Shown: positions 34,561-47,028 of the stretch, in pieces
Numbering within the stretch: position 1 is the first letter of the stretch
How the letters are laid out: the number at the start of each line of letters is the position of its first letter
Made by a program: the position numbers and the translations under genes
Source of the DNA: Rhyzopertha dominica
Lineage: Eukaryota > Arthropoda > Insecta > Coleoptera > Bostrichidae
DNA length: 64,000 bases
Assembly (NCBI GenBank): GCA_025024175.1
Contig: QCXZ01000001.1
Coordinates: 24,794,942 to 24,858,941 of the forward strand
Reading direction: 5' to 3'
Notes under the pieces: generated by a model
Databases searched by the model: none
The model's input: the letters and a program-made list of their open reading frames with translations, nothing else
What the model was told of the DNA's origin: nothing

Positions 34561-36959
34561 TTTATGTTTATATATTATGTTGATTGTTAAGTTAAAGTAC
34601 TTCATTTAACTGAACGCTTCATTTAAGCCTTATGTTCAGTAAATTAAGCATATTTGTACGTTTTTTTTTTAATTTAGGAATTCTAGTACCTTTGTAGTTA
34701 TCAGTCACTACAGTAGCTTTCTTTGTATGATACCGGGGGCGATATTGTTGCGGTCATTTCTTAATTAAAGATAAAGATCTAAAGTACATGCTGCTATTTT
34801 TGACGTTACTCAGGTACAAAATTATTTATTAACCAGCTGTCGGGATTTTTTACATATAAGATGTCCTTGTTTATGGGGATGATGTTAATCCTTATGTATT
34901 ATTCGATGTTTTCGACTTCATGTTTGTACAGGAGAATTTTAGGGTTAACGAATGTTGCTCAAACAGTAGGTAAAATGATGTGTCGTCGTCTTACCGAGAT
35001 CTTAGTATGTATGTTTATCCAAAATTTTTACAATAAAACTGTTAAAATTCGAATTATGCGCTGTAAGCTTGACCATATTGATGTGAAATTTTCTGAAATA
35101 TATCTGATATAAAATTTATGCCAGGTTGCATTCTGGAGAGCTTCCGTTACCTCTCGTTTGAGTTTAATATTTTCTCCTAGGGTTGCGCAGAATATATTTA
35201 GCTGTTGATTCACTACTATATGGTCTGCCGCGCTTTTGTTGCAAAGTTTGATTTTACAGTATCTAGAACTAGTTCCTATACATACATACCTTATAAATTT
35301 CCGGCTTCCTTTATTAGCAGGAAGTATATACTACTATCTCTAATTCCAGACAGCACTAAATGTTCCAATTCGAGTTTATATTTCATTTTCTTTCCTATCT
35401 CTGGTGTCTGAAGACTGATGACAACGATTCACTAAATGAATGCAACATTTATTCATCTATACATGTTATTGTCGTCTATAAGAACAAATTCAGCTATTAC
35501 AAAAACTGAATGTTACTGACCGTTACTATCCTACCAAATTTGTTGTGGCTTTTGGTGTAATAAAAAAAATTCTCAACTTGTGGAAGTTTAAAAAGACGAA
35601 TCAGTGATTTTGAACAGTTGGTGTACTTCGAAAGTAATGTTAGGAAGTTTTTGCTTATTAAATGAATTTGTTATTGAACACCTTAATGAAGAACAGTGAC
35701 GTGCTGGTACCTACCACATTTGCGCTAGGAGTTATCAACGTAATGTCGTGATTTGCCAATGAAGCACATTAAGGTTATAACGTTGTAAGTGTTGACATTA
35801 AAGCTGCTTGCTTACTGAATTAAAGGAATACACGGTTTATAGGATTTAATCAGTTTAGTCATAGAATTGAAAAAAGCGCACTTATAAGAGAACTAAAGAA
35901 AATGACTGTATGGAAGATGTCTTCAAAAAGAGTAAAGACCTATTTTTAGAGAGGGTAGGTTTTTTCGGTGTTTTTGGGAAAGCATTTACGAGTTTAATCG
36001 AAACATTAGTGACTTAGTTTTTGTTACAAGTTTATGCTTTTCTTTGAAGCTTTAAATTACATTAAAAATAGAACAGTTAAAAAATTTTAACTGTTAAGTA
36101 CCTGCACCAAAATTTGTTATTGTTTATTTTATTTACAACCCTATCATTGTATTTAATCCATTTTAATTGAATATCCACCTAATGCTTAAGATCTTGGTAG
36201 AATGATTTATGAACATACGCAAGGGAACACCACATTACTATTTTCACCTCGACAAATTATTGCTTATACTAAAGCCTTCGTAAATGACATTGCCGTGGTT
36301 TTTAAAATTATTAAGAGTGATTTGGGAAACTGAGTTTTGCTTAAATCCAAAAACCATATCCAGAAAACTGAATTTTTCTTTCAGAAGATTGTAAATTGTG
36401 AATAAAATTTTTAATAGGAAAAATATTGTTGCGAAATAAGCAGCACAGTTTCACCGAAAGTAAAGTGATAAATTCTTTAATTAACGTTAACTATACAGTG
36501 CTTGGGAGCATCTCTTATTAATTTCCGAGGAGTCTGTTTGAATAGACAACTACACGTTTTGGTCAATTTTTAATACTAACCGAACGCGATAAAAAGATAA
36601 AACTTTCAATTCAGTTCATGTTCAGTATATGTTAGGTATCGAACCTAAAATGTAATGGCTCATGGTGTTGAGATAACATAACTGTGGTGCAGATTAAAGT
36701 TTGGTTCAAGTTGTAATGTTTATGATTAAATACTTTCATTCGAGAATTCTTCAGTTTAAAATGATAGACCCTTCAGATGCCATGTTACAGCAACAAGACC
36801 GTTTATGGCCATGTCCATTTCTGATTAAATATACTGCTGGAATAGTTTTCTGAATGCCGTTTAAAACCATTTACATCAGTTTCATTAATTATTATGACAT
36901 CTCAAACTATAAAGTACCATCTAAAAGTTAATATCACGCAGATTAAATAATCCTAGTTT
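34561..36959. other. No recognised gene
   Basis: Non-coding. Frames at 34861-35112 (+), 35028-35213 (-) and 35205-35411 (+) overlap each other; I could not match any to a family with confidence. Confidence 0.45.
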
Positions 36960-37640
36960 GAAATGTCTGAAGTGTTTTTTACAGCACCCTTCCAAGCAAA
37001 TAATCCTTTGACGGGGATGAGCGCTTAATTTACAGCTGTATAGGTTTCTTTTTCAGAATGTGCCTTTATTTATTACCTACAACAATAGCTGTCCACCCCA
37101 AACCGTGAGTAATACCGCCCGCACATCTTGTTACGTTGTCTCGAATTTCCAAATCGTAAAGTATCCAAAGGAATCCTTAACCCACTCAGCTTGATGTTGC
37201 CCATCGAACCATCTCTGCAAGTTAAGATCAAAAATAGTCTAATCGATTGCATCCCTAATTATTATTAGCGGTAATCGTTTATTACCATAATAATGAAAAT
37301 TGGTACATAGTGTGAGATATATGTGTATCTCCATATTGATGAATTTCTATGTACTTTTTTATTTATAATTTATAAAGAAATATATTCCTTGTAATTAGGT
37401 CGTCTTCAGCGGTGTATTGCGATAATGGCAGTAAGCGAAGGACGAGGCACGACAACATTTAAATAACTGCTTGTAAAAACCTTCCAAGAAGTGAAGCTAA
37501 GCTTTTCACGCGCAATTTAATCCGAAATTTTGTCATCTCGGATGGCGGAATGACTTGCAAACCACGCAGATGTATAAAAGCCCGCTATTCGTGGTAACAT
37601 GGATTAAGCCCTCATAATTATTTCATCACTATTCGACAGT
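36960..37640. promoter_or_regulatory. Candidate conserved non-coding blocks (37.0-37.6 kb)
   Basis: Two relatively G+C-rich, complex stretches, about 36980-37170 and 37400-37620, separated by A+T-rich sequence. The second contains a perfect TATA-box string TATAAAAG (37573-37580) but no good initiator at about +30. No open frame is present. Possible intronic enhancer or alternative promoter; unproven. Confidence 0.25.
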
Positions 37641-40600
37641 CATATATATTTATACAAACATTATTAATTAGATTTTCTTTGAACCCGTGACTTGGGCAAA
37701 AACTAGCTTAGCTATAATTGTTTCCGGCAGTTGCGATTAGTCGTTAGGTTGTTCATTTCCTTCAGTTTTATCCATTGCCAATGAACTTTAGTACACATAA
37801 AACTTATCTTTACGATTTACTCCTTAACCAGGTTACAAATTTCGAGCGTAGAACTGAGATAACGAAATAGCGTGCAAGCTTAGCCGGGCAGTTACCTTTA
37901 TTTGTCATCAACAAGCGTAGCGCGTTTGCTCTGTTTAGTTCGATATGAAACTCATGTTTATTTTCACTCCTAATTGTCATTCACAACACACTATTGTACA
38001 TAAAAATGATTTACGGGCTTGCACTCAAGTACATCTCTGCTGGGTAGACAGCTTTACAAGATGGATATCATATATTTAGTTTGAAGTCCACGTAGTGTAT
38101 TGTTTGTGATTTTGATTAGGGAATTATCGAAAAGCAATGGAATATGATTTAACATCGCTTTCCTAACTTTTATTACGTAAAACAGTTATTATGGTCTAGC
38201 AACAACGGACGTACTCGCAAATTCACTCGAATGTACTACTACTAATTAAAAGGAAACATAATATATTCTGTGATCAGCATGGGCTAGCAAATGCATCTGC
38301 CGTAGAATTCCTGCAATCTGCAATTGAGTTCTTCCATGATAGATGTCGATTTTTTCAGAATAGTTTTGTGGATGAGTGATCACCATCCAGACATTTCAGC
38401 AAGACACAACTCCGTTTGTATTATTTTCTAGAAGCAATTGCTTTAAAAAAATAATGGCAGGAGACAAATATGAGGAATATGAAACGTATGGTAAAGTGTA
38501 TTTCTTAAATAATTCAATTTTTAACAGCTATTTATGAGGTAAGGGGTAGGATGTTGCCATCCAATAGGCTTCCCTTTTTTTGGCAAATTAGAGCAGAATG
38601 TACTGTCCGTTCAAACCATTTTGATTTTAGACAACGTTGAGGAATTCTCTCTCTCTCTACCTCTCTCCCCTAATCTTTCTCCATCTCTATTTATTGTTTC
38701 TCAGGAAGAAAGAGAAAAGCAAAGTCTATCCATTCATGTCGTATTTAAGAACTTTTCTATGAACTCGACTTTCTTGTACCTTCAAGTTTCTATCTCCATT
38801 CCTAAATTTTCAAACCAATTTTATAGTGGGTCCTGTAGGCAAAATACCATATTATATTTGCATGGAAAGCCTAAAGATATGTAACAATTTAAACCATAAA
38901 TAAAATAAAGCAACAGTAAACAAGAGTTTTTACAAATGTTCGAAATGTCGACAAGCTTTATTTATGCCCAGATGCCATCCTTTCCGAATACTTCTTACCG
39001 CGACTTCTAACTTACCTGGTGTTCGTCGGCCACTTGAAAATAAGATATTCCAATCTTCGCCATAGATGAAAATCCATGGGTATTAAATCTTGAAACCTCG
39101 TTGGGGAATTGTTAGCATCTTGTTTAGTTGTTAATAATTGATAATTAATATTGAAGAAGAGACTAGGATCACGCAGTAATATCTTAAAAATAAATTAATA
39201 ATAGGTGCAGCCTCCACAATATATGCACTGATTAACGCTTCTGGCCGTCAATTTCGCCAGATGATCGATTTCCTTGTACAGCGTGATGAAATGCATCTCG
39301 AGTCTGTGATAGATGAAATAAATTTCTACGCCACCACCATTACTCCAACGATACGGTGCACATACCTTTGCGTTCAAAATTGAGGATTTGTCGCCAACAA
39401 CAACAGTGTTCTCTGTACGACTCCAGTTGGTTACACTAATGCTCCATCGTATCAAATGAGGATAGTGTGAAAAAAGGTATTCCATATTTCGTTTGCAAAT
39501 GCCCTCGAGACAGTGAAGAGGTTCCTCTGTATCAGACGACCATCTGGGCGCGGTGAATTTCTTTATCGACGGACGTCCAGTACCTTTCGCTGTTTTTGTT
39601 CGGCCTTTCGTAAACTACACCGACAACAATCCACTCTCGTGTTTAGGCTTTTGTTTGTTCTAGTAATCATTCCTCTAAAGGATAAGACAACTATGATAAC
39701 AATTTACACGTTTCTCGTTCCAGGCATTCCGACAAATCATAGATGCTTCTGCAGCCAGCCACAAAGTTGCTATTTCGATAAATATTAAACAAAGATTTCC
39801 ATAACACTAAGGCTGAAAATTAAAAGATTTCTGTCCTAATAAAAACTGAGGTGGGTACCTAGATTTATTAAAACAAAACAAGTTTTACTAGGTGTTCTTA
39901 TTTCTATTCCTCTATTGCCGTTTTAAGTCGTTTATGCTCTTAAGGGAAATTTTTAAAACGCTATATTTCGAAGATCTTTATTGGCAAACTTTTTATTATA
40001 TTAATAATCTCATCTAGTAAAATAACGAGGCCGTTGACCTCGCGCTCCTTAATTCACGTATGCCATACATGGCAATCACTAAGAAAATATTAAAATTCTG
40101 TAAGGTCCAGCATTTTCTCTCCGTTGTCGTTACTGGTTAGGTCAAAGAGAAGGGATCCATTCTCTTTGGTTAGGTGGTAGAGCAGCGATGATGTCACTTG
40201 TTGTCGGATTAAAAATTATGCAATAATGAGGTAATGTGTTAATGAAAAACATTGGGAAAAGTCTGGCGTACAGAGCCCAACATGTTGCGCTGTCAGTTGA
40301 CATGAATAGGTCACACGCTGTTTTTTTTTTCAATACGTGAACAGAGCGGTCCATATTTTGGGAAGCGTTTTGTACCATTCCCTTGTCTTTCTCATGACAT
40401 TCGTTCAAGGCAAAAGTTGGGCTTGACAAATTTCGGACACTTGAAATCATAATGTCATGCGTAGTGACGCAAATAGTGATTTGCCAGACGTCTGTGTTTA
40501 ACATTGGAAGACTGTTCTGATTGGTAGGACGATTGCCGTACAGATGGAGAAAATAGAAAACGATGAATCTGTATTAATTAATATTTATTATCCAGATGAT

Positions 40601-41012
40601 TGAAGGTCGTGAAATTTATGACTGAGCCGTAAAATTGTTATGAAGTGAAATAGTATTAAATTCCATCAGTTTATTATTGATATGTCTCGAGGTCGTGTAT
40701 GGTATGCCAATGAAGTATCGTAATAGATCAATAAGAAATTATGTGCAGCTACATTTAATTGTATACGAGCAATGAACGAGTTATAGCTTAATTTTTTCGT
40801 AAGGTGATTCCTTATTTAAGATAAGAATGTCAATTGATTTGCACGTTCTGCATCTTTTTTGTTTGTTTTTACCAGTCGGTCATACAATTCTGAACCAAAG
40901 TGCTCCAAAATTAACTTCTTGCTAATTATGCCGATCGTGGAAAGGTACATATTTGTTACTTATTGAAAATCTATGATAATCAGCCTACAAGTGTGGTTAT
41001 GCACCATGAAAG
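37641..41012. other. No recognised gene; pyrimidine tract and long unassigned frames
   Basis: A (TC)n-rich tract at 38648-38668 leads into CTTTCTCC...TTTCTCAG (AG 38703-38704), which looks like a 3' splice site, but the following frame to 38884 has no protein-like similarity. The region 39195-39790 is less A+T-rich, with frames on both strands (39195-39485 -, 39513-39788 +) that I do not recognise. A 120-codon minus frame at 40142-40504 is also unrecognised. Confidence 0.4.
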
Positions 41013-41480
41013 TTTATTTATTTATTTACTTATCTATTTATTAACATGCAAGAATAGTATTAATATTAGTAGAATTTTAAAACAGAATAAAATAACACAG
41101 TTTCCGTAGCCAAAAACTATGCAGTATGTTTAATAAATAGGAATTATAATGTACCATACGTAACTATACTAATTAACATGCTTAACTAAATTAGTAATTA
41201 GCAATCTAGTAACTAAGAAGTAGAACCTACCATCGTTCAGTTAGACTACTGATGCGCCTCAATCGGGCCTACAACCTAACAGTGAGGCAAAAGAGAACAA
41301 TTCTAAGTTTTGAAATTCTAGTCACCAAGCTATAATATAATTGGTGGAATAATAAGGTAATAAAACAGTTCTCTGTTTCTAGTGAATCTTGATAAGTTAA
41401 ACATTATCATGCTAAGGAGTTCACAGCAATTCAAACTAAACGTATGACAAATTGAAACGAAAATATAGTGAGTCAGTGCG
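41013..41480 (-). repeat. (TTTA)n tract at the end of a possible LINE tail
   Basis: TTTA units occupy 41013-41044 on the + strand, that is a (TAAA)n tail on the minus strand. The adjacent 41045-41480, read on the minus strand, includes SRFTRNRELFYYL, reminiscent of the basic C-terminal block of LINE reverse transcriptases, but the similarity is weak. It could equally be a simple microsatellite in non-coding sequence. Confidence 0.3.
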
Positions 41481-43109
41481 ACAACAGTAGATATAATTCT
41501 GCATATAAAATAGTTGGATATTAGAGAGTAGGTATTTCTAGAAAGCTACTTCATATTTCTATGAAATGGCTTCCATCTTGACGTAGTTACGCAATTTTCG
41601 TGTTTCGGTTATTCACAAAGAAAATACTGAATGAGCATGCAGTCAAGGAATTCTTCATGACCGCTTCCTTCCTCTTTTTGGAACCTGTCTATTTGTCGAA
41701 ATTCTTCTAAGACTATATGATTGACCGAACGTCAAATTCATGATAAAAAAGGTTTATTTTCAGAAAATTACATATGGTTTTCTAAGATCCAATTTTCATT
41801 TCCGGAGTGTCCCAAATAACAATGCTGACCTGGCTGCGCAAGGGAAATGTAGTTTCATTAAAGGAAGGCACTTTCCGAGTGTTTCGCTTTAATAGATCTA
41901 GCGGATTTATACATACCAGAACAAAAGTATAGTTTTTATATCATTAATGGTCCAATAGCCAAAAAATGTTCAATTAGCTAAGCACTTCTTATTGCTAAGT
42001 TGTTTTAGTTGTTGATTTTATTTCATTTATATTCTTAAATTGCATTTCATTTTCATTATCTTTGATTGAAAATTACAAGTTTTGAATAACACAATGGTAA
42101 AATAAACAGAGTGGAAGGGCTCTAATTGCAGATCTGCAGAGAACCTTCAGTATTAGTTAAGTGAAACACTAGTAGTAAATTATAGTTAGTATAAGGACTG
42201 CATGACTTGGTCTGATTTTAATTATTTCACTATTCACGTTCTGAAGAGTCTAACATAGTACAGTGTTTTGACTTATTGCCCCGAAAAAGAAAATATGCAT
42301 AACTCATGAAACAATGAAAGTGAATTCAAACATTGACATATTTTGAATGAGTAGTACTAGTAGTAGCAAGTTCAAAACTCCCACTTGGGGATAACATTCA
42401 CCCAATGCAAAAAAAATAAGCAACATAATTCATAAATTCATTTTACCTTACACATAAACATTTTTTATGATAGTTATGTGTTTGGTGTTATATCTGTTCC
42501 ATTGAATAGGAGACGTTGTTTTGTGTGTACTGGTAATAACAAAAGTTATTAGTTATGCTTCATTTCTTAGCCTATTCGTTGCTAACGCATTTTCATAAAA
42601 ACGAATTTTAACCAAACGTTATAAATTATGTATTTTGATCCACATTTTATAGAAGGAAATTTGACAACACCTTAATTAGAAGTATAGAGTTAATGCTATA
42701 CTGTATCTGCATAATCTCTTTCCAAGTTTTTAGATCTACCAGCAATGTATTGCCCTGCTAGGTAGTCATTTATAAAACTAAAATATACAAAGACAAACTA
42801 CAAAATATACAAGAAATGGAAGCCAGAATTAAGCAATGACATTTTTCACATTGTAAAGAGTAAATAACAAAAAAATTGTTTAAAAGATACTGTGCTACAT
42901 AGTTCATATTTGCTTAGAGTAAATGGTTTCCGTTCTGTGCTTTTGACGTTTTGTAAACAGAAATACAATTCATCCTTCTTATCAGTGCCAAATTGAAAAA
43001 GTGTCCAGTTCCCATGGCGTATGAGGATATAAATCGGAACTCTCTTTACTGAGAGATCAGTTGCTAGAGCTTTAAGATTATAAAATCTTAATAGTTCTTA
43101 TTGTATACA
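41481..43109. other. No recognised gene
   Basis: A+T-rich non-coding sequence, nothing supported. Confidence 0.5.
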
Positions 43110-43870
43110 ACATACTGTAATGTGCACGCCAGGAAAGAAGGTAGACGTGGTGAGGACAATTGTCGCGGGTCAGTTAAATCATTGGTGGGCCCACTATTCT
43201 TCATAGCCGCAATTTCAGGTTAGCGCGGCAAATGAATTTATTAACTCTGCCCACCCCTGCAGTTCGCGCCATTTAAAGATGTTCGATGTTGTATTTCTAA
43301 GGTGCGACTTCTCTTTTGGCGCGCACTATACAATGATGTACACGCAAAGCATAATGCATTTATAAACCCAGAGTTATTATTGATTTGTGTTGGCCGCAGG
43401 CCATTCCGTACTTATAAACGAAACGACCCTTAATGGAGGTCTCCCAAAATGAGGAATCCCAATTAGTCTGTAGTAATTCTTCGATAACTGACTCATTTTG
43501 CCGCCTGGCATTAATTGTGATTGATGCACCACTCAGCGGCTCTTTCCCAACTTCGTAAGGTCAAATATCTGTCAGATTCTGTGATAAACACGACCAGTTT
43601 TTAAACAGTCAATAATAGAATCCACACATCAACAACTTAACATGTTTATTTCCTACCGAAGCATGTGTCGCTTTTACTGCTGCAATCATGTCGATGGAAT
43701 GCATATTATGAAATAATCTTAGCCCACCCGATGTAAACTGAAGACACGGACAACCAGTCGCTGTTGTTTACAGAGTTACGTGTGTCGCTTTGTCTTGGTT
43801 GGATGTTATTGAATTAATAGTGGCAGCTGATTTAACCGTTATCACACGCTGTAATTTTTCACGCCAGTAG
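43110..43870. promoter_or_regulatory. Candidate conserved non-coding region (43.1-43.9 kb)
   Basis: One of the most G+C- and CpG-rich stretches in the presumed intron (for example GCGGGTCAG near 43168, TTTTGGCGCGCAC near 43314, TTGGCCGCAGGCCATTCCG near 43390). It has no repeat structure and no believable coding frame. Candidate enhancer cluster. Conservation and chromatin data are needed to say more. Confidence 0.3.
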
Positions 43871-44495
43871 TCTGATGTACATGAATTTTATTTAGACTAG
43901 TCGGAATAATTTTTACTAATATTAAAGAGAACTGCTCTAAAACGTATTGAATACACAAAATACGTAATAACGCAAGGTTACCCATATTGAATTATTTTTT
44001 ATAAAAACCAGTTGTAATTTTGGGACAAATTGACATAGGCTTGCAATATTTTGACAAACGTCTTACTAGTGCATGGAGATGTAAATAATGTTGCCATAAT
44101 AAGAAAATGTTTTCCCGCATTATTGCAACTGGTTAATTATTATAGAAAACTGGTTGCCAAATTTGAAATTGAACCAATTTTTAGTTAAAGTAAAGTATAA
44201 TAGTTGACGTGAATAAACCTTATTTTTATAGAATACATAGGCATAAACGAATTTGGAAACTTCTTACAACTAAGTAGTTGGATTAGAAAACCCTTATCTT
44301 TTGTTGATCTTTCACCTACGCATTCGCAGTCTACTCAAACTTTGCAGCACATGCACTGTATCATCTCTTTTATCACCTTTTTTATGTGCAGTACCATGTC
44401 TTTATTTTTCTTAAATAGTTTTGTTTCTTACTAAATTGTATCCTAATTTATTTTTCAGTTTTATCCTGAAGATCGCTTTTATATGGAGTAAAAAA
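43871..44495. other. No recognised gene
   Basis: A+T-rich spacer before the inverted PLE tail copy; nothing supported. Confidence 0.45.
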
Positions 44496-44583
44496 AATTG
44501 AAAACTGATCCATCTTCTCTAAGTGGAGTTATTAATTAATTCTTCTAAAGAAAATAATTCTTAAAGTAAATTTCAACTTTACT
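44496..44583 (-). repeat. PLE tail repeat, copy 2 (inverted)
   Basis: Reverse-complement match to 33263-33350: the blocks TTCAATTT/AAATTGAA, GATCCATCTTCTCT, AGTGGAGTTATTAATTAATTCTTC and CTTTAAGAAT correspond. It is flanked on both sides by TATATGGAGTA (44480-44490 and 44584-44594), a possible 11-bp target duplication. No PLE coding sequence is next to it, so it is a solo tail or very short 5'-truncated copy. Confidence 0.75.
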
Positions 44584-44984
44584 TATATGGAGTACTTGTG
44601 AGTTCAGTGACCTTTTTCATGGCTCTTCCTTTTTTTTCATTATTCACACTCCAAAAGCTTCGGTAAAGGTGCGATTTTCTCTTATTCGGCACTGGCGTTG
44701 TGCTGTTGGACTGAATGAAATGTTGGCAGCGGAAGATCACAATTTCCAACCTCCAGCACAGATAATGGCATTTAATTTAAAAATACCCAATTCCACTTCT
44801 TTATAATGGTGAAATGTACACAGCGCTTCAGTGGCCATTCAAGTGTCCATAATCAGTAAAGGTTAAAATACATAAAAGTTACAAACAACATGTTATAATC
44901 GAGATTACATTGACTTAAGTATTTTACATTTATTAAAAAGTTTCGCAAATAACTCCAACCTCAGATTCCAGCTAGAAGTTCTTC

Positions 44985-45250
44985 TGTGTACCTTTTTCTT
45001 TTAAATATTGTCATGGAAGCACATGCTGACCTGCTGCGCCGACACAACATGCAATTAGCACAGCCTTTTCCACTTGGTACTTAACCAACAGCTTTAATCC
45101 CTCTAGTAGCCCAAATTTTTTGGCATTTTTTGACTAATATTGAAAACCCTGATTCGCTCATATTAAAAATCGTACTTGCTGTAATATGACATCGGTCACA
45201 CAAATTCTGTAGGAGATCAAGGAGTTCATATATGTTTTCTGGGCACTAGG
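44985..45250 (-). pseudogene. pogo/Tigger-like transposase DDE-domain remnant
   Basis: The minus frame reads YELLDLLQNLCDRCHI, then STIFNMSESGFSILVKKCQK, IWATRGIKAVG, a stop, VPSGKG, and after a shift SMTIFKRKR. This matches the start of the Tigger/pogo catalytic domain: IxNxDESGFxxVxKxxKVLAxKGxKxVxxxxSGERG, then a VPPMxIFKRKR block. The first catalytic Asp of NMDES is changed to Ser (NMSES). Stops and shifts show it is dead. The 60-codon frame at 45226-45408 overlaps its upstream side. Confidence 0.7.
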
Positions 45251-46671
45251 AAAATTTCAAAATATGCTGCTAAACGTTTAATGCCGACAAAACTAAGGAG
45301 GTTCTTGACTAAAATATACTGGATTAAAAGATTAAAAGACCGAAGAAATTTGTAAATCATCACAACCGTCACAGCCTTTCTGCCAATTACATTTACAAGC
45401 AAACGCACCCAAAAAGCTCATATACATCTATATGTTATAATATTCTTTATGTGGGCACAAAGCTANCTCTCGAATACAGTTTCAACAAGATCAATAGAAA
45501 ATTCGAAAGCAGGGCCTAATTTAATACAGTTTGAGAGTCNCTAGATCATCATACTTGGCAGCGTAACTTGTAGCAACCTTATTCACTTTTTGTACAACGA
45601 GAATTAGAAATAGTAATATTAATCAAGAAAAAANAGCAAAAAANAGTAATTCATGANTGTGTCTTTAATAAGCAGCATGCGAAACTANAAATTGACCATA
45701 TTTGCGTGACCACAAAATTATGTGCCAACCTTTTCAGCAGTGAGAAAAAAAGCGAAAGTCAAATTAGCTTTCTGCACTGTATTTTGGTTATTAGTAGCAC
45801 TTATATTTAAAGAATACAATTCTACCTCACATAGGCTGATAATTTAAAGTTGCAAACGGTTCGAACGTTGCCGCTTCTCATTTAATATGGAATAATAAAA
45901 ATTTCAATTTCTCTAAAACAGTCAATACAGTATTGGTTAGTACTCATTGGAATCAATGTTTACTCCCTAGGAAGCTGCGGAAAAGCAGTCTAGAACAATA
46001 TAAAGTGGAGCTAAGAATTAACAATGACTGTATTAAACAGGAATGAACAGGTTATAATAATACTATCTGTTTACAAATAGTAAGTTTAATTTGAATTTAA
46101 TTTTTAATCTGTTCCTTGTGTTATTAATTCGCATAAAAAAGGAAACTACGTCAATAATCTGCATTTATATATCTCATCAAATTAGTGTGCGCTATTGCTG
46201 TCTCAAACTACCAAATTACCATTAATTGTCTCTAACAAAACAACTTGGTGATATACACAAGCGGTTCCTAATATAGCAGTTTTATGCAAAAGTAGAACTG
46301 GGACAAGGCGGCCTTGCAAGTATTTATGAACGGTTACATCATTATATCTCTTCATATTATTTTCAACAACATTATATTAATCTCCTTAGTTTTNACTCCT
46401 GTCTGCTTTCTGTTAGGGGCAGCAGCAAANGAAATATTGCTAAAGGTGTTTTTATCATTAAANTTGTTTGCCGTGATGATCATGCTGTCAAACTTTATTG
46501 CTGTAAAATGTTTCACTTGGACCCGGTCAAAAAGGGATAATAAACAAATTTTCTCTCGAAATCCGCAGCAGTTTTCGCAGAAGCCGAATTTCTCCTGCGT
46601 CCTCTGCAGGTAGAAAGATTAGGTGATTATCCAATTAAACTGAATGATCCTATGTGTTGTTTTTATTTGTA

Positions 46672-46673
<2 letters not shown>
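45251..46673. other. No recognised gene
   Basis: A+T-rich with many Ns between 45460 and 46470, so sequence quality is lower here. A 99-codon + frame with three Ns (46314-46613) is hydrophobic but unassigned. Confidence 0.45.
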
Positions 46674-46728
<55 letters not shown>

Positions 46729-46991
46729 TTGCTTCAGGCTTCCGCGGGCGTTATATGAAAAACTAGGTTTCCGGGATCTGCTCCGCGTTGTCAAATGTTG
46801 ATCCTCCACTGGACCGTTGAACTGACGACGTTTCGGCACGGTCTCACGTGCCATCTTCAGGTCTTCTCTGCTGCTGCTGCTGCTGTTCTGCTCCGCGTTA
46901 CACGGCTACAACTGACATCCACCAGCAGCACCGGACCGTCCAGTGGAGGATCAACATTTGACAACGCGGAGCAGATCCCGGAAACCTAGTT

Positions 46992-47024
<33 letters not shown>
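46674..47024 (-). mobile_element. (TA)n-flanked inverted-repeat element C with a hammerhead-like core
   Basis: A compact unit between two AT-dinucleotide tracts (46674-46725 and 46996-47024). Perfect 62-bp inverted arms, 46753-46814 and 46938-46999, contain CCGGGATCTGCTCCGCG and GATCCTCCACTGGAC. The 123-bp spacer holds a (CTG)6 run (46868-46885) and the hammerhead-like core on the minus strand. G+C content is far above the surroundings. There is no coding capacity. The build (ribozyme-like core, inverted ends, (TA)n on both sides) parallels the element at 51.2-51.8 kb. Perfect arms imply a recent insertion or gene conversion. Confidence 0.75.
46824..46860 (-). ncRNA. Hammerhead-like core (locus C)
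   Basis: On the minus strand: CTGAAGA (46860-46854), T, a perfect 6-bp stem GGCACG/CGTGCC with loop TGAGAC, GAAA (46834-46831), CGTCG as a one-pair stem III with loop GUC, then UC (46825-46824). The UC fits the U16.1/C17 cleavage position. All conserved core bases of a hammerhead are present. A canonical stem I is not obvious: the base before CUGAAGA does not pair with the base after the cleavage site, though GAAGAC and GTCGTC could pair 5 of 6 in an alternative register. Confidence 0.5.

Positions 47025-47028
<4 letters not shown>

Noticed and set aside
34861..35213. Frames resembling LINE reverse-transcriptase ends (CLYRRILG on +, several on -)
   Set aside because: The similarity is a few residues on either strand and not collinear with any family layout.
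37573..37580. Perfect TATAAAAG as a promoter
   Set aside because: No initiator or transcript-like frame at the expected distance; such strings are common in A+T-rich sequence.
38640..38884. Polypyrimidine tract plus TTTCTCAG followed by an open frame, as a candidate second exon
   Set aside because: The frame EEREKQSLSIHVVFKN... has no protein-family similarity, and pyrimidine tracts arise from the (TC)n microsatellite here.
40142..40504. 120-codon minus-strand frame
   Set aside because: No motif, no splice or promoter context, no similarity I can name; left as unassigned.
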